A program made the position numbers and the translations under genes. Shown in pieces: positions 34,723 through 43,594 of a stretch of 64,000 nucleotides of DNA. The stretch is from Acerihabitans sp015654925 (GTDB lineage: Bacteria; Pseudomonadota; Gammaproteobacteria; Enterobacterales; Enterobacteriaceae), in the NCBI RefSeq assembly GCF_047324175.1, contig NZ_CP178732.1, positions 4,154,001 to 4,218,000 on the forward strand, given 5' to 3'. Numbering within the stretch: the stretch's first letter is position 1; each line of letters opens with the position of its first letter. Under the pieces are notes generated by a model, which worked only from the letters and a program-made list of their open reading frames with translations, was not told where the DNA came from and did no database searches.

Positions 34723-35673
34723 CTACCCGGCCGTTTGCGTTTGCACATCCTCTTTGAGCTGCCAGGCGATCTGGTCGAAATAGCGGGTTTGCTCAAGCCA
34801 GGCCGCATGGGCTTCTTCCAGCGTACACTGCACGAAATGGATGGGCTCGCCCAGGCGGATTTGCGCCAGATGAAACAGATCGGCGGCAATCACGCAGGCG
34901 ATGCGGGGGTAACCGCCGGTGGTCTGGGCGTCCGCCATCAGGACAATCGGCTGGCCGCCATGGGGCACCTGCACCACGCCGGGCAACAGGCCGTGGGAAA
35001 ATAATTCGCGCTCGGTATTACGTTTGAGCGCCCATCCTTGCAAACGATAGCCCATGCGGTTGCTCTGCGGGCTGAGCTGCCAGCTTGAGCGCCAGAAGGC
35101 TTCCTGGGAGTCGGCGGTGAACTCGCGGTATTCAGGACCGGGCAGGGCGCGCACGCGGTTACCGAATAATAACTGCCGGATACCGATTTGCCGGCGGGGC
35201 AGCGCCAGGGATTTACCCGCGCGCAGCACGTCGCCGTCCTGGATCTTGCGCCCCTGGTAACCGCCAAAACCCGCTTTGAGATCCGTACTGCGGGAGTTAA
35301 GCACCTTGGGCACGTCAAATCCGCCGGAGACCGCCAGGTAACTGCGCATACCGTGTTTCGGCGTCGCCAGCTTCACCACCTGGCCGGGGCGTACCGGGAA
35401 ACGCCAGCCGGTCCACAGCGGTTTGCCGTCCAGTTGCGCATGGCAATCGGCGCCGGTGAGCGCCAGCCAGCCGGCGGAAGTCACTTGCGCGCTGAACTGG
35501 CCGAGGGTAATTTCCAGCACGGCGGCATCCATGGGATTGGCCACCAGCAAATTGGCCATTTTCATCGCCGGCAAATCCAATACCCCGCCCTGGCTCACGC
35601 CCAGATTGCGAAAGCCGCCGCGGCCCCCATCCTGGACGGCGGTCATCATGCCCGCATGCAGCACTTTTAACAT
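34723..35673 (-). CDS. pxpC: 5-oxoprolinase subunit PxpC
   Basis: Subunit of the PxpABC 5-oxoprolinase (KipA/allophanate-hydrolase subunit 2 family), which opens 5-oxoproline to glutamate with ATP. 316 aa against 310 in E. coli YbgK. Family stretches include TAVQDGGRGGFRNLGVSQGGVLD, GADCHAQLDG, YLAVSGGFDVP and GGQPIVLMADAQTTGGYPRIA. ATG at 35673 has GGAGGG upstream and overlaps the pxpB stop by 7 nt. The gene is intact although its obligate partner pxpA just downstream is a remnant, so it may be on the way to loss or serve another complex. Confidence 0.93.
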   Translation of the reverse strand: MLKVLHAGMMTAVQDGGRGGFRNLGVSQGGVLDLPAMKMANLLVANPMDAAVLEITLGQFSAQVTSAGWLALTGADCHAQLDGKPLWTGWRFPVRPGQVVKLATPKHGMRSYLAVSGGFDVPKVLNSRSTDLKAGFGGYQGRKIQDGDVLRAGKSLALPRRQIGIRQLLFGNRVRALPGPEYREFTADSQEAFWRSSWQLSPQSNRMGYRLQGWALKRNTERELFSHGLLPGVVQVPHGGQPIVLMADAQTTGGYPRIACVIAADLFHLAQIRLGEPIHFVQCTLEEAHAAWLEQTRYFDQIAWQLKEDVQTQTAG

Positions 35674-36323
35674 ATGCCCTCCGGTTGCGGTACAAAGCGC
35701 ACGTTATCACCGGGCAGCAGCAGCGTCGGCGGGTTGGCGCGCGGATCGAACATGGTGCGCGGAGTGCGGCCGATAATCTGCCAGCCCCCCGGCGTCGCCA
35801 GCGGATAAATACCGGTTTGCTTGCCGCCGATGCCAACCGAACCGGCAGGCACGCTCAGGCGCGGCTCATCGCGGCGCGGCGCGGCGATACTCTCCGGCAA
35901 GCCGCCCAGATAAGGAAACCCCGGTTGAAAACCGAGAAAATAAACAATATAGGCGGCGCCGGAATGGCACGCCACCAGTTGCCGCTCGGACATGCCGGCG
36001 TGTTCGGCCACCCAGGATAAATCGGGACCGTGCTCGCCGCCGTAGACCACGGGGATATCAATATCCCGGGATTCGGGGATCATGGCCTCGCTCTCTTCCC
36101 ACCAGCGCTGCAGGCGTTCGATGGCATCCAGGGCCGAGCGCTGGGGATTCACCAGCAGCAAGGTAAGATTATTCATGCCCGGAATGGCCTCGCGCACTTC
36201 TTCATGGTGCGCCATCCGGGCGGCAAGCCCCCAAATACGGCGCTGGCTATCCAGGGTAATGGGGGGTTCCAGCTCAAGCACGACCGCGCTTTCGCCCAAT
36301 AGGTAACATCGAGCCCGTTGCAA
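35667..36323 (-). CDS. pxpB: 5-oxoprolinase subunit PxpB
   Basis: KipI/allophanate-hydrolase subunit 1 family, partner of PxpC. 218 aa, same as E. coli, with AIPGMNNLTLLL, ERLQRWWEESEA, FLGFQPGFPYLGGLPE and PAGSVGIGGKQTGIYPLATPGGW. TTG start at 36323 preceded by GGAGG five bases upstream. In the ybgI-pxpB-pxpC run on the minus strand. Confidence 0.94.
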   Translation of the reverse strand: MQRARCYLLGESAVVLELEPPITLDSQRRIWGLAARMAHHEEVREAIPGMNNLTLLLVNPQRSALDAIERLQRWWEESEAMIPESRDIDIPVVYGGEHGPDLSWVAEHAGMSERQLVACHSGAAYIVYFLGFQPGFPYLGGLPESIAAPRRDEPRLSVPAGSVGIGGKQTGIYPLATPGGWQIIGRTPRTMFDPRANPPTLLLPGDNVRFVPQPEGIC

Positions 36324-36413
36324 TCAGACCTCCAGGGAAACAGTTCCGGTTAACCGGTAATGTATATGCAGGTAATGTAATGCGTTTTAGGGCAAAATGT
36401 AATAGCCCGCCGG

Positions 36414-37157
36414 TTAAGCGGGGTTGGCGATATCAATAAACGTCACGTCCAGTCCATGGTGGCGGGCCAGCCATTCCCCCAGGGCTTTAATGCCCCCGCG
36501 TTCGGTGGCGTGATGCCCCGCCGCATAAAAATGCAGCCCCATTTCCCGCGCGATATGGATGGTTTGCTCCGAGACCTCGCCGGTGATAAACGCGTCGACC
36601 CCGGCGCGCGCCGCCTGTTCGATAAACCCCTGTCCGCCGCCGCTGCACCAGGCCAGGCGCGAAATTTGCGCCGGGGCATTGTCGCCGCAGTGCAGCACCT
36701 CCCGTTCCAGGCGCATTTCCAGCCGGCGCTGCAGCTCCTGCGGGCTGACGGCGGGCGACAATTCCCCCCACGGCAACAGCGGGTCCAGCTGGCCTTTAAC
36801 CGTGATATCCAGCACGGCGGCCAACTGGGCATTGTTTCCCAGGGTGGGATGGGCATCCAGGGGCAGGTGCCAGGCATAAAGATTGATATCGTTGTTTAAC
36901 AGGGTCTTCAGCCGGCGCTGCTTCATGCCGGTGACCACCGGCGACTCGTTTTTCCAAAAATAGCCATGATGCGCCAGCACCGCGTCGGCGCCGTGGGCAA
37001 CCGCGGCGTCCAGCAGCGCCTGGCAGGCGGTCACCCCGGTAACGATGCGCCTGACGTCCCCGCGCCCCTCCACCTGTAATCCATTGGGGGCGTAGTCCTG
37101 AAATGCGGTCGTATTCAGCAGCTCATTGATGAGCTGTTCAAGTTCAATATTGCGCAT
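36414..37157 (-). CDS. ybgI: YbgI, NIF3/DUF34 metal-binding protein
   Basis: NIF3-like (DUF34) family, a toroidal hexamer with a two-metal site. The metal-binding histidines are in LAHHGYFW near residue 63 and in FYAAGHHATERGG near the C terminus, with the family motif DAFITGEVSEQ. 247 aa as in E. coli. The enzymatic role is unresolved; names such as GTP cyclohydrolase 1 type 2 are historical. Upstream of pxpB; dtpD, which neighbours it in E. coli, is missing. Confidence 0.92.
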   Translation of the reverse strand: MRNIELEQLINELLNTTAFQDYAPNGLQVEGRGDVRRIVTGVTACQALLDAAVAHGADAVLAHHGYFWKNESPVVTGMKQRRLKTLLNNDINLYAWHLPLDAHPTLGNNAQLAAVLDITVKGQLDPLLPWGELSPAVSPQELQRRLEMRLEREVLHCGDNAPAQISRLAWCSGGGQGFIEQAARAGVDAFITGEVSEQTIHIAREMGLHFYAAGHHATERGGIKALGEWLARHHGLDVTFIDIANPA

Positions 37158-37202
37158 AATGATTGTGCCTTATAAATGAGATGTCTTCGGCCAACCTGGC
37201 TT

Positions 37203-38669
37203 TTACGATGACGGCCGGGACGATGACCGCTGGCCTGGAGCCGGCCCCTGGGCTTTGGCGGTTTTATACGCCGCCAGGGTTGCCTGGCGCGCCGTGCCAT
37301 GATCAACGATGGGCAGCGGATAATCCAGCCCGGCTTGCTGTCTCGCCGGCCAGAGATGCGGCTCATGCACATACCGATCCGGCACCGCGGCCAGTTCCGG
37401 CAGCCAGCGGCGGATAAACTCGCCCCGTTCGTCAAATCGCCGCCCCTGGGTGGCGGGATTAAAAATACGGAAATAAGGCGCGGCGTCGGTACCGGTGGAC
37501 GCGGCCCACTGCCAGCCGCCGTTATTGGCGGCAAAGTCGCCGTCAATCAGCTGCGCCATAAAATAGCGTTCTCCTTCGCGCCAGTCGATAAGCAGATCCT
37601 TTACCAGGAAACTGGCGGTAATCATACGCAACCGGTTGTGCATCCAGCCGCTGTGGTTCATTTGGCGCATGGCGGCGTCAACAATGGGGTAACCGGTTTT
37701 GCCCTGCTGCCAGGCGGCCAGCCGGGCGCCGTCTTGCCGCCATGCCACGCCACGCGTCCACAAGATAAACGGCTGATGTTTGCACAACGCGGGATAACTG
37801 ACGATCAGATGACGATAAAAATCGCGCCAGATCAATTCATTTAGCCAGGTAAAGGCGCCGCTGTCGGAATGGTCCAGCACCTGCGGATAGGCTTGACGCA
37901 GCCGGTTATAGCACTGCCGCGCAGAAATCACCCCCACGGCCAGATAGGCCGAAAGCCGGCTGGTGGCGTCCAGCGCGGGGATATCGCGCGCTTTACGGTA
38001 ATCCTGCATCTGCTGATGGCAAAAGGTGCGCAGCCTGGAAAGCGCGGCGTCCTCGCCGGGGGGATAGTCGCCAGCGGGCGCCTGGCAGGGATAATCAAAC
38101 GGCGCCAGTTCGCAAAGCGCCACGGGCCCGGAAATCTCCCGGGGCGACGGGGCGGGCACGCACTGTGGATCGACCTCGATCAGCTTGCGCACAAACGCGT
38201 TGCGAAACGGCGTGAAAACTTTATACATGGCGCCGTCGCCGGTATGCACGCCGCCCGGTGGCAGCAACACGCCGTCGTCAAATCCCTGGCAGACGACGGC
38301 GGGGTCCAGCCGGCGTTCCAGCTCCGCATCGCGCTGGTGCTCGTTGAATTCATACTGGTAGTTATAAAACAGCGCATCGACCGCCTGCCGCCGGCAGAAA
38401 TCCACCAGCCAGGCCACCGACGCCTGGAAATCGTCGCATTGGTGGTAATGCATGGGAATGCCCCGCGCGGCCAAGGCCTGCCGTACCGCCGCGAGATTGG
38501 CGAGGATAAATGCGGCCTGGCGCGGGGACATGCCGTGCTGATGCCATTGCCCAGGCGTGGCGATATAGACCACCAGCACGCGGGCGGCGCGATCCTGGCA
38601 GGCGGCATAGAGCGCCGGGTTATCATGAACGCGCAAATCCGCGCGCAGCCAGACGAGATGGGTTTTCAT
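37203..38669 (-). CDS. phrB: Deoxyribodipyrimidine photolyase PhrB
   Basis: Light-driven repair of cyclobutane pyrimidine dimers, with FAD as catalyst and methenyltetrahydrofolate as antenna. The N-terminal antenna domain starts THLVWLRADLRVHDNPAL. The FAD domain has LIWRDFYRHL, GKTGYPIVDAAMRQMNHSGWMHNRLRM and DFAANNGGWQWAASTGTDA, including the electron-transfer tryptophans of class I photolyases. 488 aa against 472, with extra residues at the C-terminal end. Co-directional with ybgA, 15 bp apart. Confidence 0.96.
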   Translation of the reverse strand: MKTHLVWLRADLRVHDNPALYAACQDRAARVLVVYIATPGQWHQHGMSPRQAAFILANLAAVRQALAARGIPMHYHQCDDFQASVAWLVDFCRRQAVDALFYNYQYEFNEHQRDAELERRLDPAVVCQGFDDGVLLPPGGVHTGDGAMYKVFTPFRNAFVRKLIEVDPQCVPAPSPREISGPVALCELAPFDYPCQAPAGDYPPGEDAALSRLRTFCHQQMQDYRKARDIPALDATSRLSAYLAVGVISARQCYNRLRQAYPQVLDHSDSGAFTWLNELIWRDFYRHLIVSYPALCKHQPFILWTRGVAWRQDGARLAAWQQGKTGYPIVDAAMRQMNHSGWMHNRLRMITASFLVKDLLIDWREGERYFMAQLIDGDFAANNGGWQWAASTGTDAAPYFRIFNPATQGRRFDERGEFIRRWLPELAAVPDRYVHEPHLWPARQQAGLDYPLPIVDHGTARQATLAAYKTAKAQGPAPGQRSSSRPSS

Positions 38670-38684
38670 GTTTCTTCCTTGATC

Positions 38685-39638
38685 TTAATGACCGTAACGC
38701 AGCCGCAGGGCTTCCGGGTAAGGCTCGAAGTAGCGTTGCTGCGCCAGCCAGGCGTCGGGATATTCGGCCATATAATGTTTTAACAGCGTGATAGGGGCGA
38801 GCAAGGGCTGCAATCCCTGCCGGTAGCTGTCAATCAGCAACGCTAATTCCTGACGCTGTTTGGGCGTCAGGTGACGGCGAAAATACCCCTGCGCGTGCAT
38901 CAGAACATTGGTATGGTTGGGCCGCGTGGCCGTGTTGGATAACATCGCCATCAGCCGGTTGCGGTACTCCAGGGCAAACAGTTCCAGCGATTCCCACCGG
39001 TCCATGGCCGCGACGAACGGCCCCAGCAGGCGATACTCCGGCTGGGAATGGGCCAGCAACAGCAATTTATAACGGCTGTGAAAAGCCATCAAGCCGCCCC
39101 GGGTCAAGGGCTGTTGCAGCAACTGGTTAAACTCGAACAGCGTGTATACCCGGGCGACAAAATTTTCCCGTAACCGCGGGTCGTGCAGCCGCCCGTCCTC
39201 TTCAACCGGCAGCCAGGGCAGTCGCCGCATCAGTTCGCGGGTGAACAACCCGGCGCCGTTTTTTTGCGACCCGCCGCGATCGTAGACCCGCACCCGTTCC
39301 ATGCCGCAGCTGGGGGATTTGGCGCAGACGATATAGCCGGACAAATGGTCCAATTGCCGGCAGCGCGCAGTTGAAAAGGCCTGCATCGCCGGGGTTAGAT
39401 CGGTGTCGTCCGGACCCTTGCCGGTGCGCATGGCGATGTGCCCCTGTTCATCTTTGACCAGCCGCAGCGCCGGGCGGGGCGTCGGCAAACCGATGGCCAT
39501 CTCGGGACAAATGGGTTCGAAGCGCACAAAGGGCGCCAGATCCTCCATGGCAAAGGCAAAACGGCGATGGCCGCCGTCGAAACGGACTTGCTCACCCATT
39601 AGGCAGGCGCTGATGCCGACGGGAATTTTATTGTTCAT
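38685..39638 (-). CDS. ybgA: YbgA: DUF523 plus DUF1722 fusion (RudS/TudS-like)
   Basis: 317 aa with two domains. The N-terminal DUF523 (about 5-160) has the three cysteines expected to hold an Fe-S cluster: C12 (SACLMG), C44 (EPICPE) and C111 (KSPSCGM). A DUF1722 domain follows (about 190-310, with LLAHSQPEYRLLG and NVLMHAQGYF). E. coli YbgA has only DUF1722 (169 aa). DUF523 proteins include the thiouracil desulfidase TudS, and DUF523-DUF1722 fusions include RudS, which removes sulfur from 4-thiouridine in tRNA (recalled knowledge). That activity is therefore a reasonable inference here. It lies directly upstream of phrB. Confidence 0.9.
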   Translation of the reverse strand: MNNKIPVGISACLMGEQVRFDGGHRRFAFAMEDLAPFVRFEPICPEMAIGLPTPRPALRLVKDEQGHIAMRTGKGPDDTDLTPAMQAFSTARCRQLDHLSGYIVCAKSPSCGMERVRVYDRGGSQKNGAGLFTRELMRRLPWLPVEEDGRLHDPRLRENFVARVYTLFEFNQLLQQPLTRGGLMAFHSRYKLLLLAHSQPEYRLLGPFVAAMDRWESLELFALEYRNRLMAMLSNTATRPNHTNVLMHAQGYFRRHLTPKQRQELALLIDSYRQGLQPLLAPITLLKHYMAEYPDAWLAQQRYFEPYPEALRLRYGH

Positions 39639-39898
39639 GCTTCGCCCCCTGAGAGTGACTTCCTAAGCAAAGCGTAGACGATTATAGCCGGACCGGCCGG
39701 CGGCTTTTAACAAAAGTCGCACCGGTAAATCAGCGGGGAACCGCCCTCGGCCGCGGTAGGGTAATTTGCCAGAGAGTGCGCTTTTTTGCTGCTAAAATCG
39801 TCACTTATATCTGTTTTTTACACCGCGCCCCGCAATCTTTGCACTTTTATCCCCGGCGTAGTATGGATAAGGGCACGGGGAAACAATCAGGAGTGCCG

Positions 39899-41467
39899 AT
39901 GGGCGTACGGAAACCACAGCGACCTGGCGGGGAAAGTCTTACCGATCGGGTAGCGGTGCCTTGGCGGCAACAGCTGCGCGGCTGCCTGGCCGCCATAGCG
40001 TTTTGCGCGCTGATTACCCTGCCGGCGCAATGGCTGCTGCCCCCGATCGAGCCGGCCAACCTGATTATGGTCTACTTGCTCGCGGTGATGCTGGTGGCGC
40101 TGTTTTATGGCCGCTGGCCCTCGGTCCTATCGGCTATTATCAACGTGGCCAGCTTCGATGTGTTTTTTGTCCAGCCGCGCGGCTCGCTGGCGGTCGGCGA
40201 TTTAGAGTATCTGGTCACCTTCGCCGTCATGCTGATTGTCGGACTTACGGTGGGAAACCTGACGGCCGGCGTGCGTTATCAGGCCCACGTGGCCCGGCTG
40301 CGCGAGCAGCGGGCGCGGCGGTTGTACGCCATGTCGAAAGCGCTGAGCCAGGCCATGACGCAGCAGGAGATTGCCGCCACCGCGCTGCATTTTATCGATG
40401 ATGCGTTCACGGCCAAAACCCGGTTATACCTGCAGAGAAACGATGATATTGTTGATATGACGCCGGCGGCGGCGGACGGCGGCCTGCCCGTGGACCCGGC
40501 GATTATCCGCTGGAGCTTCGATCGCGCCATACCCGCCGGCCTGGGTACCGATACCCTGCCGGACCTGGCTTACCGGCTTTATCCGCTGCAAGTGGATCGG
40601 CGCCGGTTCGGCGTACTGGCCATTCAGCCCCGATCCGCGCGCGATCTGCTGATGCCCGAACAGCGGCGGCTGCTGGAAACCTGTACGGTATTGACCGCCG
40701 GCGCGCTGGAGCGTTTCGCGCTGGCCGATCGCGCCGAGCAGGCGCGCCTGGCCGCCGAAGGGGAGCGGCTGCGCAACGCGCTCTTGTCGGCCCTGTCCCA
40801 TGATTTACGCACGCCGCTCACCGTACTGTCCGGGCAGGCGGAGATCCTGGCCTTGGATCTGGCCGCCGCGGCATCGCCCCACGCCGGCCAGGCCGATGAT
40901 ATTCGCCGGCAGGCGCTGGACACCACCCGCCTGGTTAATAATCTGCTGGATATGGCGCGCCTGCAGTCCGGCGGCGTCGCCGTTCATCCTTCCTGGCAGT
41001 CCCTGGAAGAGATATTCGGCAGCGCCCTGCGGCTGATGCGGGCGTCCATCGGCCCGCACCGGGTGCGGGTCGATTTGCCCGACCCGGCGCTGCTGGTGGA
41101 GTGCGACGGCATCTTGCTGGAGCGGGTATTGATCAATTTGCTGGAAAACGCGGTAAAATATGCCGGCCCCGAGGCCGATATTGTCCTGCGCGCCCGAACC
41201 CGGCCCGGCTGGCTGGAGGTGACGGTGGCGGATACGGGGCCGGGGATCGCGCCCGGCGCGGAAAAAACCATTTTTACTAAATTCGCCCGCGGCCGGCCGG
41301 AATCATCCATCGCCGGCGTAGGCCTGGGCCTGGCCATCTGCCGGGCTATCATAGAGATTCACCGCGGCCGGATTTGGGCGGATAATGCCCCCGCCGGCGG
41401 GGCGTGTTTCCATTTTACCCTGCCCTTGACCGCGCCGCCCGAGATGGCGCCACCGGAGGAAACGTGA
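39899..41467 (+). CDS. kdpD: Truncated KdpD-type sensor histidine kinase
   Basis: Matches only the C-terminal half of KdpD (E. coli 894 aa). It has four membrane helices (about 25-110; PANLIMVYLLAVMLVALFYGRWPS), a GAF-like domain (about 150-275), a HisKA domain with the phosphorylated H301 in ALSHDLRTPLTVLSGQ, and an ATPase with NLLENAVKYAG, DTGPGIAPG and GVGLGLAICRAII. The N-terminal KdpD/USP sensor region, about 390 residues, is missing. Upstream in-frame GTG 39776 and ATG 39863 exist, but ATG 39899 has CAGGAG five bases before it and is preferred (522 aa). kdpFABC, normally upstream, are absent. Confidence 0.9.
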   Translation: MGVRKPQRPGGESLTDRVAVPWRQQLRGCLAAIAFCALITLPAQWLLPPIEPANLIMVYLLAVMLVALFYGRWPSVLSAIINVASFDVFFVQPRGSLAVGDLEYLVTFAVMLIVGLTVGNLTAGVRYQAHVARLREQRARRLYAMSKALSQAMTQQEIAATALHFIDDAFTAKTRLYLQRNDDIVDMTPAAADGGLPVDPAIIRWSFDRAIPAGLGTDTLPDLAYRLYPLQVDRRRFGVLAIQPRSARDLLMPEQRRLLETCTVLTAGALERFALADRAEQARLAAEGERLRNALLSALSHDLRTPLTVLSGQAEILALDLAAAASPHAGQADDIRRQALDTTRLVNNLLDMARLQSGGVAVHPSWQSLEEIFGSALRLMRASIGPHRVRVDLPDPALLVECDGILLERVLINLLENAVKYAGPEADIVLRARTRPGWLEVTVADTGPGIAPGAEKTIFTKFARGRPESSIAGVGLGLAICRAIIEIHRGRIWADNAPAGGACFHFTLPLTAPPEMAPPEET

Positions 41468-41472
41468 GCACC

Positions 41473-42153
41473 ATGACAGCCAATATCCTGATTATCGAAG
41501 ACGAAGACGCCATACGCCGCTTTGTCCGCCAGGCGTTGGAGCGCGAAGGCTACCGGGTATTCGACGCGGAAAACATGGCCCGCGGGCTGATCGAAACCGC
41601 CACCCGCAAACCGGATTTGATCGTGCTCGATCTCGGCCTGCCGGACGGCAACGGCGTGGATTTTATTCGCGATCTGCGCCGCTGGAGCGCCATCGGCGTC
41701 GTGGTGCTGTCGGCCAGAAGCGACGAGCAGGATAAGATCGACGCCCTGGATGCCGGCGCCGATGATTACCTGACCAAGCCTTTCGGCATCGGCGAGCTGC
41801 TGGCGCGGGTACGGGTCGCCCTGCGCCGCCCGCTGCGCGGCGAGGAGAAAGCGGCCACGGTGTCCTTCTCCTCGGTGAGCGTAGATTTGGTCAACCGCCA
41901 GGTCACCCGGGACGGGCAATTACTGCATTTGACGCCCATCGAATTCCGCCTGCTGGCGACGCTGCTGGCCCACCAGGGCAAAGTATTGACCCAGCGTCAT
42001 CTGCTGCGCGAAGTCTGGGGACCCAACGCCGTGGAGCACAACCATTATCTGCGGATCTATATGGGGCATTTGCGCCAGAAACTGGAAACCGATCCGGCCC
42101 AGCCCAGCCACTTGCTTACCGAAACCGGGATCGGCTATCGTTTTATGCCTTAA
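41473..42153 (+). CDS. kdpE: KdpE response regulator
   Basis: OmpR/PhoB-type regulator that in E. coli activates kdpFABC. The receiver domain has an acidic pair (EDED, from residue 9), the phosphorylated D53 in IVLDLGLPDG and the lysine of DDYLTKPFG. The C-terminal winged helix contains LTPIEFRLLATLLAHQGKVLTQ and the DNA-recognition segment VEHNHYLRIYMGHLRQKLE. 226 aa from ATG 41473. A GTG at 41464, overlapping the kdpD stop as GTGA and closer to GGAGG, would give 229 aa. Intact although its usual targets are not in the window. Confidence 0.93.
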   Translation: MTANILIIEDEDAIRRFVRQALEREGYRVFDAENMARGLIETATRKPDLIVLDLGLPDGNGVDFIRDLRRWSAIGVVVLSARSDEQDKIDALDAGADDYLTKPFGIGELLARVRVALRRPLRGEEKAATVSFSSVSVDLVNRQVTRDGQLLHLTPIEFRLLATLLAHQGKVLTQRHLLREVWGPNAVEHNHYLRIYMGHLRQKLETDPAQPSHLLTETGIGYRFMP

Positions 42154-42230
42154 GTCCGCATCCTTGACCCGGCCGCCAACGGAGAAAGGTTCCGCCGTTT
42201 AGCCGCCTTGCCGTTTTCTTTGCACTGGAT

Positions 42231-42665
42231 ATGATGATGAGCACTTGGTTAATTTACGCCCTGCTTTCCGCCCTGACCGCTTCGTTGGTGGCGATCTTCG
42301 GTAAAATCGGTTTACAGCATCTGGATGCCAACAGCGCCACCGCCATCCGTTCGGTGGTGATGGCGGTATTTCTGGTGGGCGTGGTGCTGGTCCAGGACAA
42401 AATGAACCTGGTCAGCGAAATCCTGGCCGATAAAAAGGCCCTGGGTTTTATCATATTAAGCGGCGTGGCGGGGGCGTTATCATGGCTGTTTTATTTTATG
42501 GCCATCAAATTCGGCAAGGTGTCCCAGGTAGCGCCCATCGATAAGCTGAGCGTGGTGTTCGCGGTGGTGATGGCGGTGATTTTGTTTGGCGAAAAAGTTT
42601 CGCTGGTGGCCGGCTTCGGGGTGGCGCTGATCGTCGCCGGCGCACTGATGGTGGCGCTGGGTTAG
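42231..42665 (+). CDS. EamA-type small membrane protein
   Basis: 144 aa, almost entirely hydrophobic, with five predicted helices (about 4-22, 33-54, 70-90, 96-116 and 122-142). It corresponds to a single EamA/DMT domain (half of a typical 10-helix drug/metabolite transporter), a widespread stand-alone form. Family-like features are the glycine-rich SGVAGALSWLFYFMAIKFG and the PIDKLSVVFAVVMAVILFGE segment. The substrate is unknown. Three ATG codons in a row make the exact start uncertain. It ends overlapping the convergent DUF3861 gene by 4 bp. Confidence 0.8.
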   Translation: MMMSTWLIYALLSALTASLVAIFGKIGLQHLDANSATAIRSVVMAVFLVGVVLVQDKMNLVSEILADKKALGFIILSGVAGALSWLFYFMAIKFGKVSQVAPIDKLSVVFAVVMAVILFGEKVSLVAGFGVALIVAGALMVALG

Positions 42666-42967
42666 GCCTGGTCGCCCGGGCCTTTTTTTAATGCCAGCAT
42701 AAAGGCGCGAAAGGGGTCCCGCAGCGGGGCGAACAGGGGATGTTTGCGATATTCCATCATTACCTCGGAGAAGAGTTTGAGTCCGACGGCGAAAGCGGCG
42801 CTTTTTCCCGCGCCGAACGCCAGATCTTCCCTCCCCTGCAGCCGTTCGACAATGCCGAGTATCTCGTCGTGATTGTCGATTTCAAATGACAGTGACGGTT
42901 TTTCCAGCGGCTGGCCGTTCTTATCCGCCAGCGGCTCCACGGTAATACGATAACGATAACCCGCCAT
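42662..42967 (-). CDS. DUF3861-type small protein
   Basis: 101 aa, soluble, no signal or membrane segment. The start YRYRITVEPLADKNGQPLE and the FEIDNHDEILGIVERLQ segment fit the DUF3861 family, which has a known fold but no assigned function. The gene follows the PadR regulator with stop and start sharing one base (TGATG), so the two are translated together and probably act in one circuit. Confidence 0.7.
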   Translation of the reverse strand: MAGYRYRITVEPLADKNGQPLEKPSLSFEIDNHDEILGIVERLQGREDLAFGAGKSAAFAVGLKLFSEVMMEYRKHPLFAPLRDPFRAFMLALKKGPGDQA

Positions 42968-43578
42968 CAGTTTTGCTCCCCGGCGCCGGGCGCCCGCAGT
43001 TCGGTTTCAATGGTTTTAACGGCGGCCAGCAGGGCGGCGTTAATGCGTTCCACCTGCTCCGGCATCAGATCGGCGCGCAGCATATTGCCGCGCAGCAGCC
43101 CTTTTAACTGGCGCATGCTTTCGGATATGCCCGGTATCAGGCTGCCTTCCCCCCGTTTGCCCGCCTGCGCGAGCCGTGCGAAAATCACGTTAATCGCCGG
43201 TTGATGTTTTGCCAGCTCCGCCAGCCCCTCTGGGGTGATATGGTAATTTTTACGGCTTTGCCCGTCCGGGCTTTCCGCGCTGATAAAGTCCTGATCCACC
43301 AGCAGGCTGAGGGTGGGATAAATCACGCCGGGACTCGGGGCGTACAGGCCTGATGACGCCTGCTCTATTTCCTTGATCAACTCATAACCATGGCTGGGTT
43401 TACGCGCCACCAGCGCCAGCAATACGATGCGCAGATCGCCATGCTCAAACAGCCGGCGCAGTTTATGCTCGCCGTCGTGCGGCCGGCGTGCTTCGCCGCG
43501 GTGTCCATGGCGTTCGCCCCGCCCCCCTTCGCCGCCTTCGCCGCGGGAGCAATAAGGATGATGTCGATGAAAGTGCAT
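42967..43578 (-). CDS. PadR-family regulator with His-rich N-terminal tail (YqjI/NfeR-like)
   Basis: 203 aa. The N-terminal 38 residues are rich in His, Gly and Arg with one Cys (MHFHRHHPYCSRGEGG onward). A PadR winged-helix domain follows (about 40-125: LRIVLLALVARKPSHGYELIKEIEQ, PSPGVIYPTLSLLVDQDFI), then a helical dimerisation tail. This layout resembles E. coli YqjI (NfeR), a nickel-sensing repressor with a His/Cys-rich tail, so metal sensing is inferred. It is not beside a yqjH gene but heads an operon with DUF3861. Perfect palindromes in its own promoter suggest autoregulation. Confidence 0.85.
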   Translation of the reverse strand: MHFHRHHPYCSRGEGGEGGRGERHGHRGEARRPHDGEHKLRRLFEHGDLRIVLLALVARKPSHGYELIKEIEQASSGLYAPSPGVIYPTLSLLVDQDFISAESPDGQSRKNYHITPEGLAELAKHQPAINVIFARLAQAGKRGEGSLIPGISESMRQLKGLLRGNMLRADLMPEQVERINAALLAAVKTIETELRAPGAGEQN

Positions 43579-43594
43579 ACTGCCTCCTCGTTAT

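Noticed and set aside
34107..34889. 260-codon minus-strand open frame overlapping gltA and pxpC
   Set aside because: Only its middle part is meaningful, as the pxpA remnant; the ends are antisense to gltA and out of frame with pxpC.
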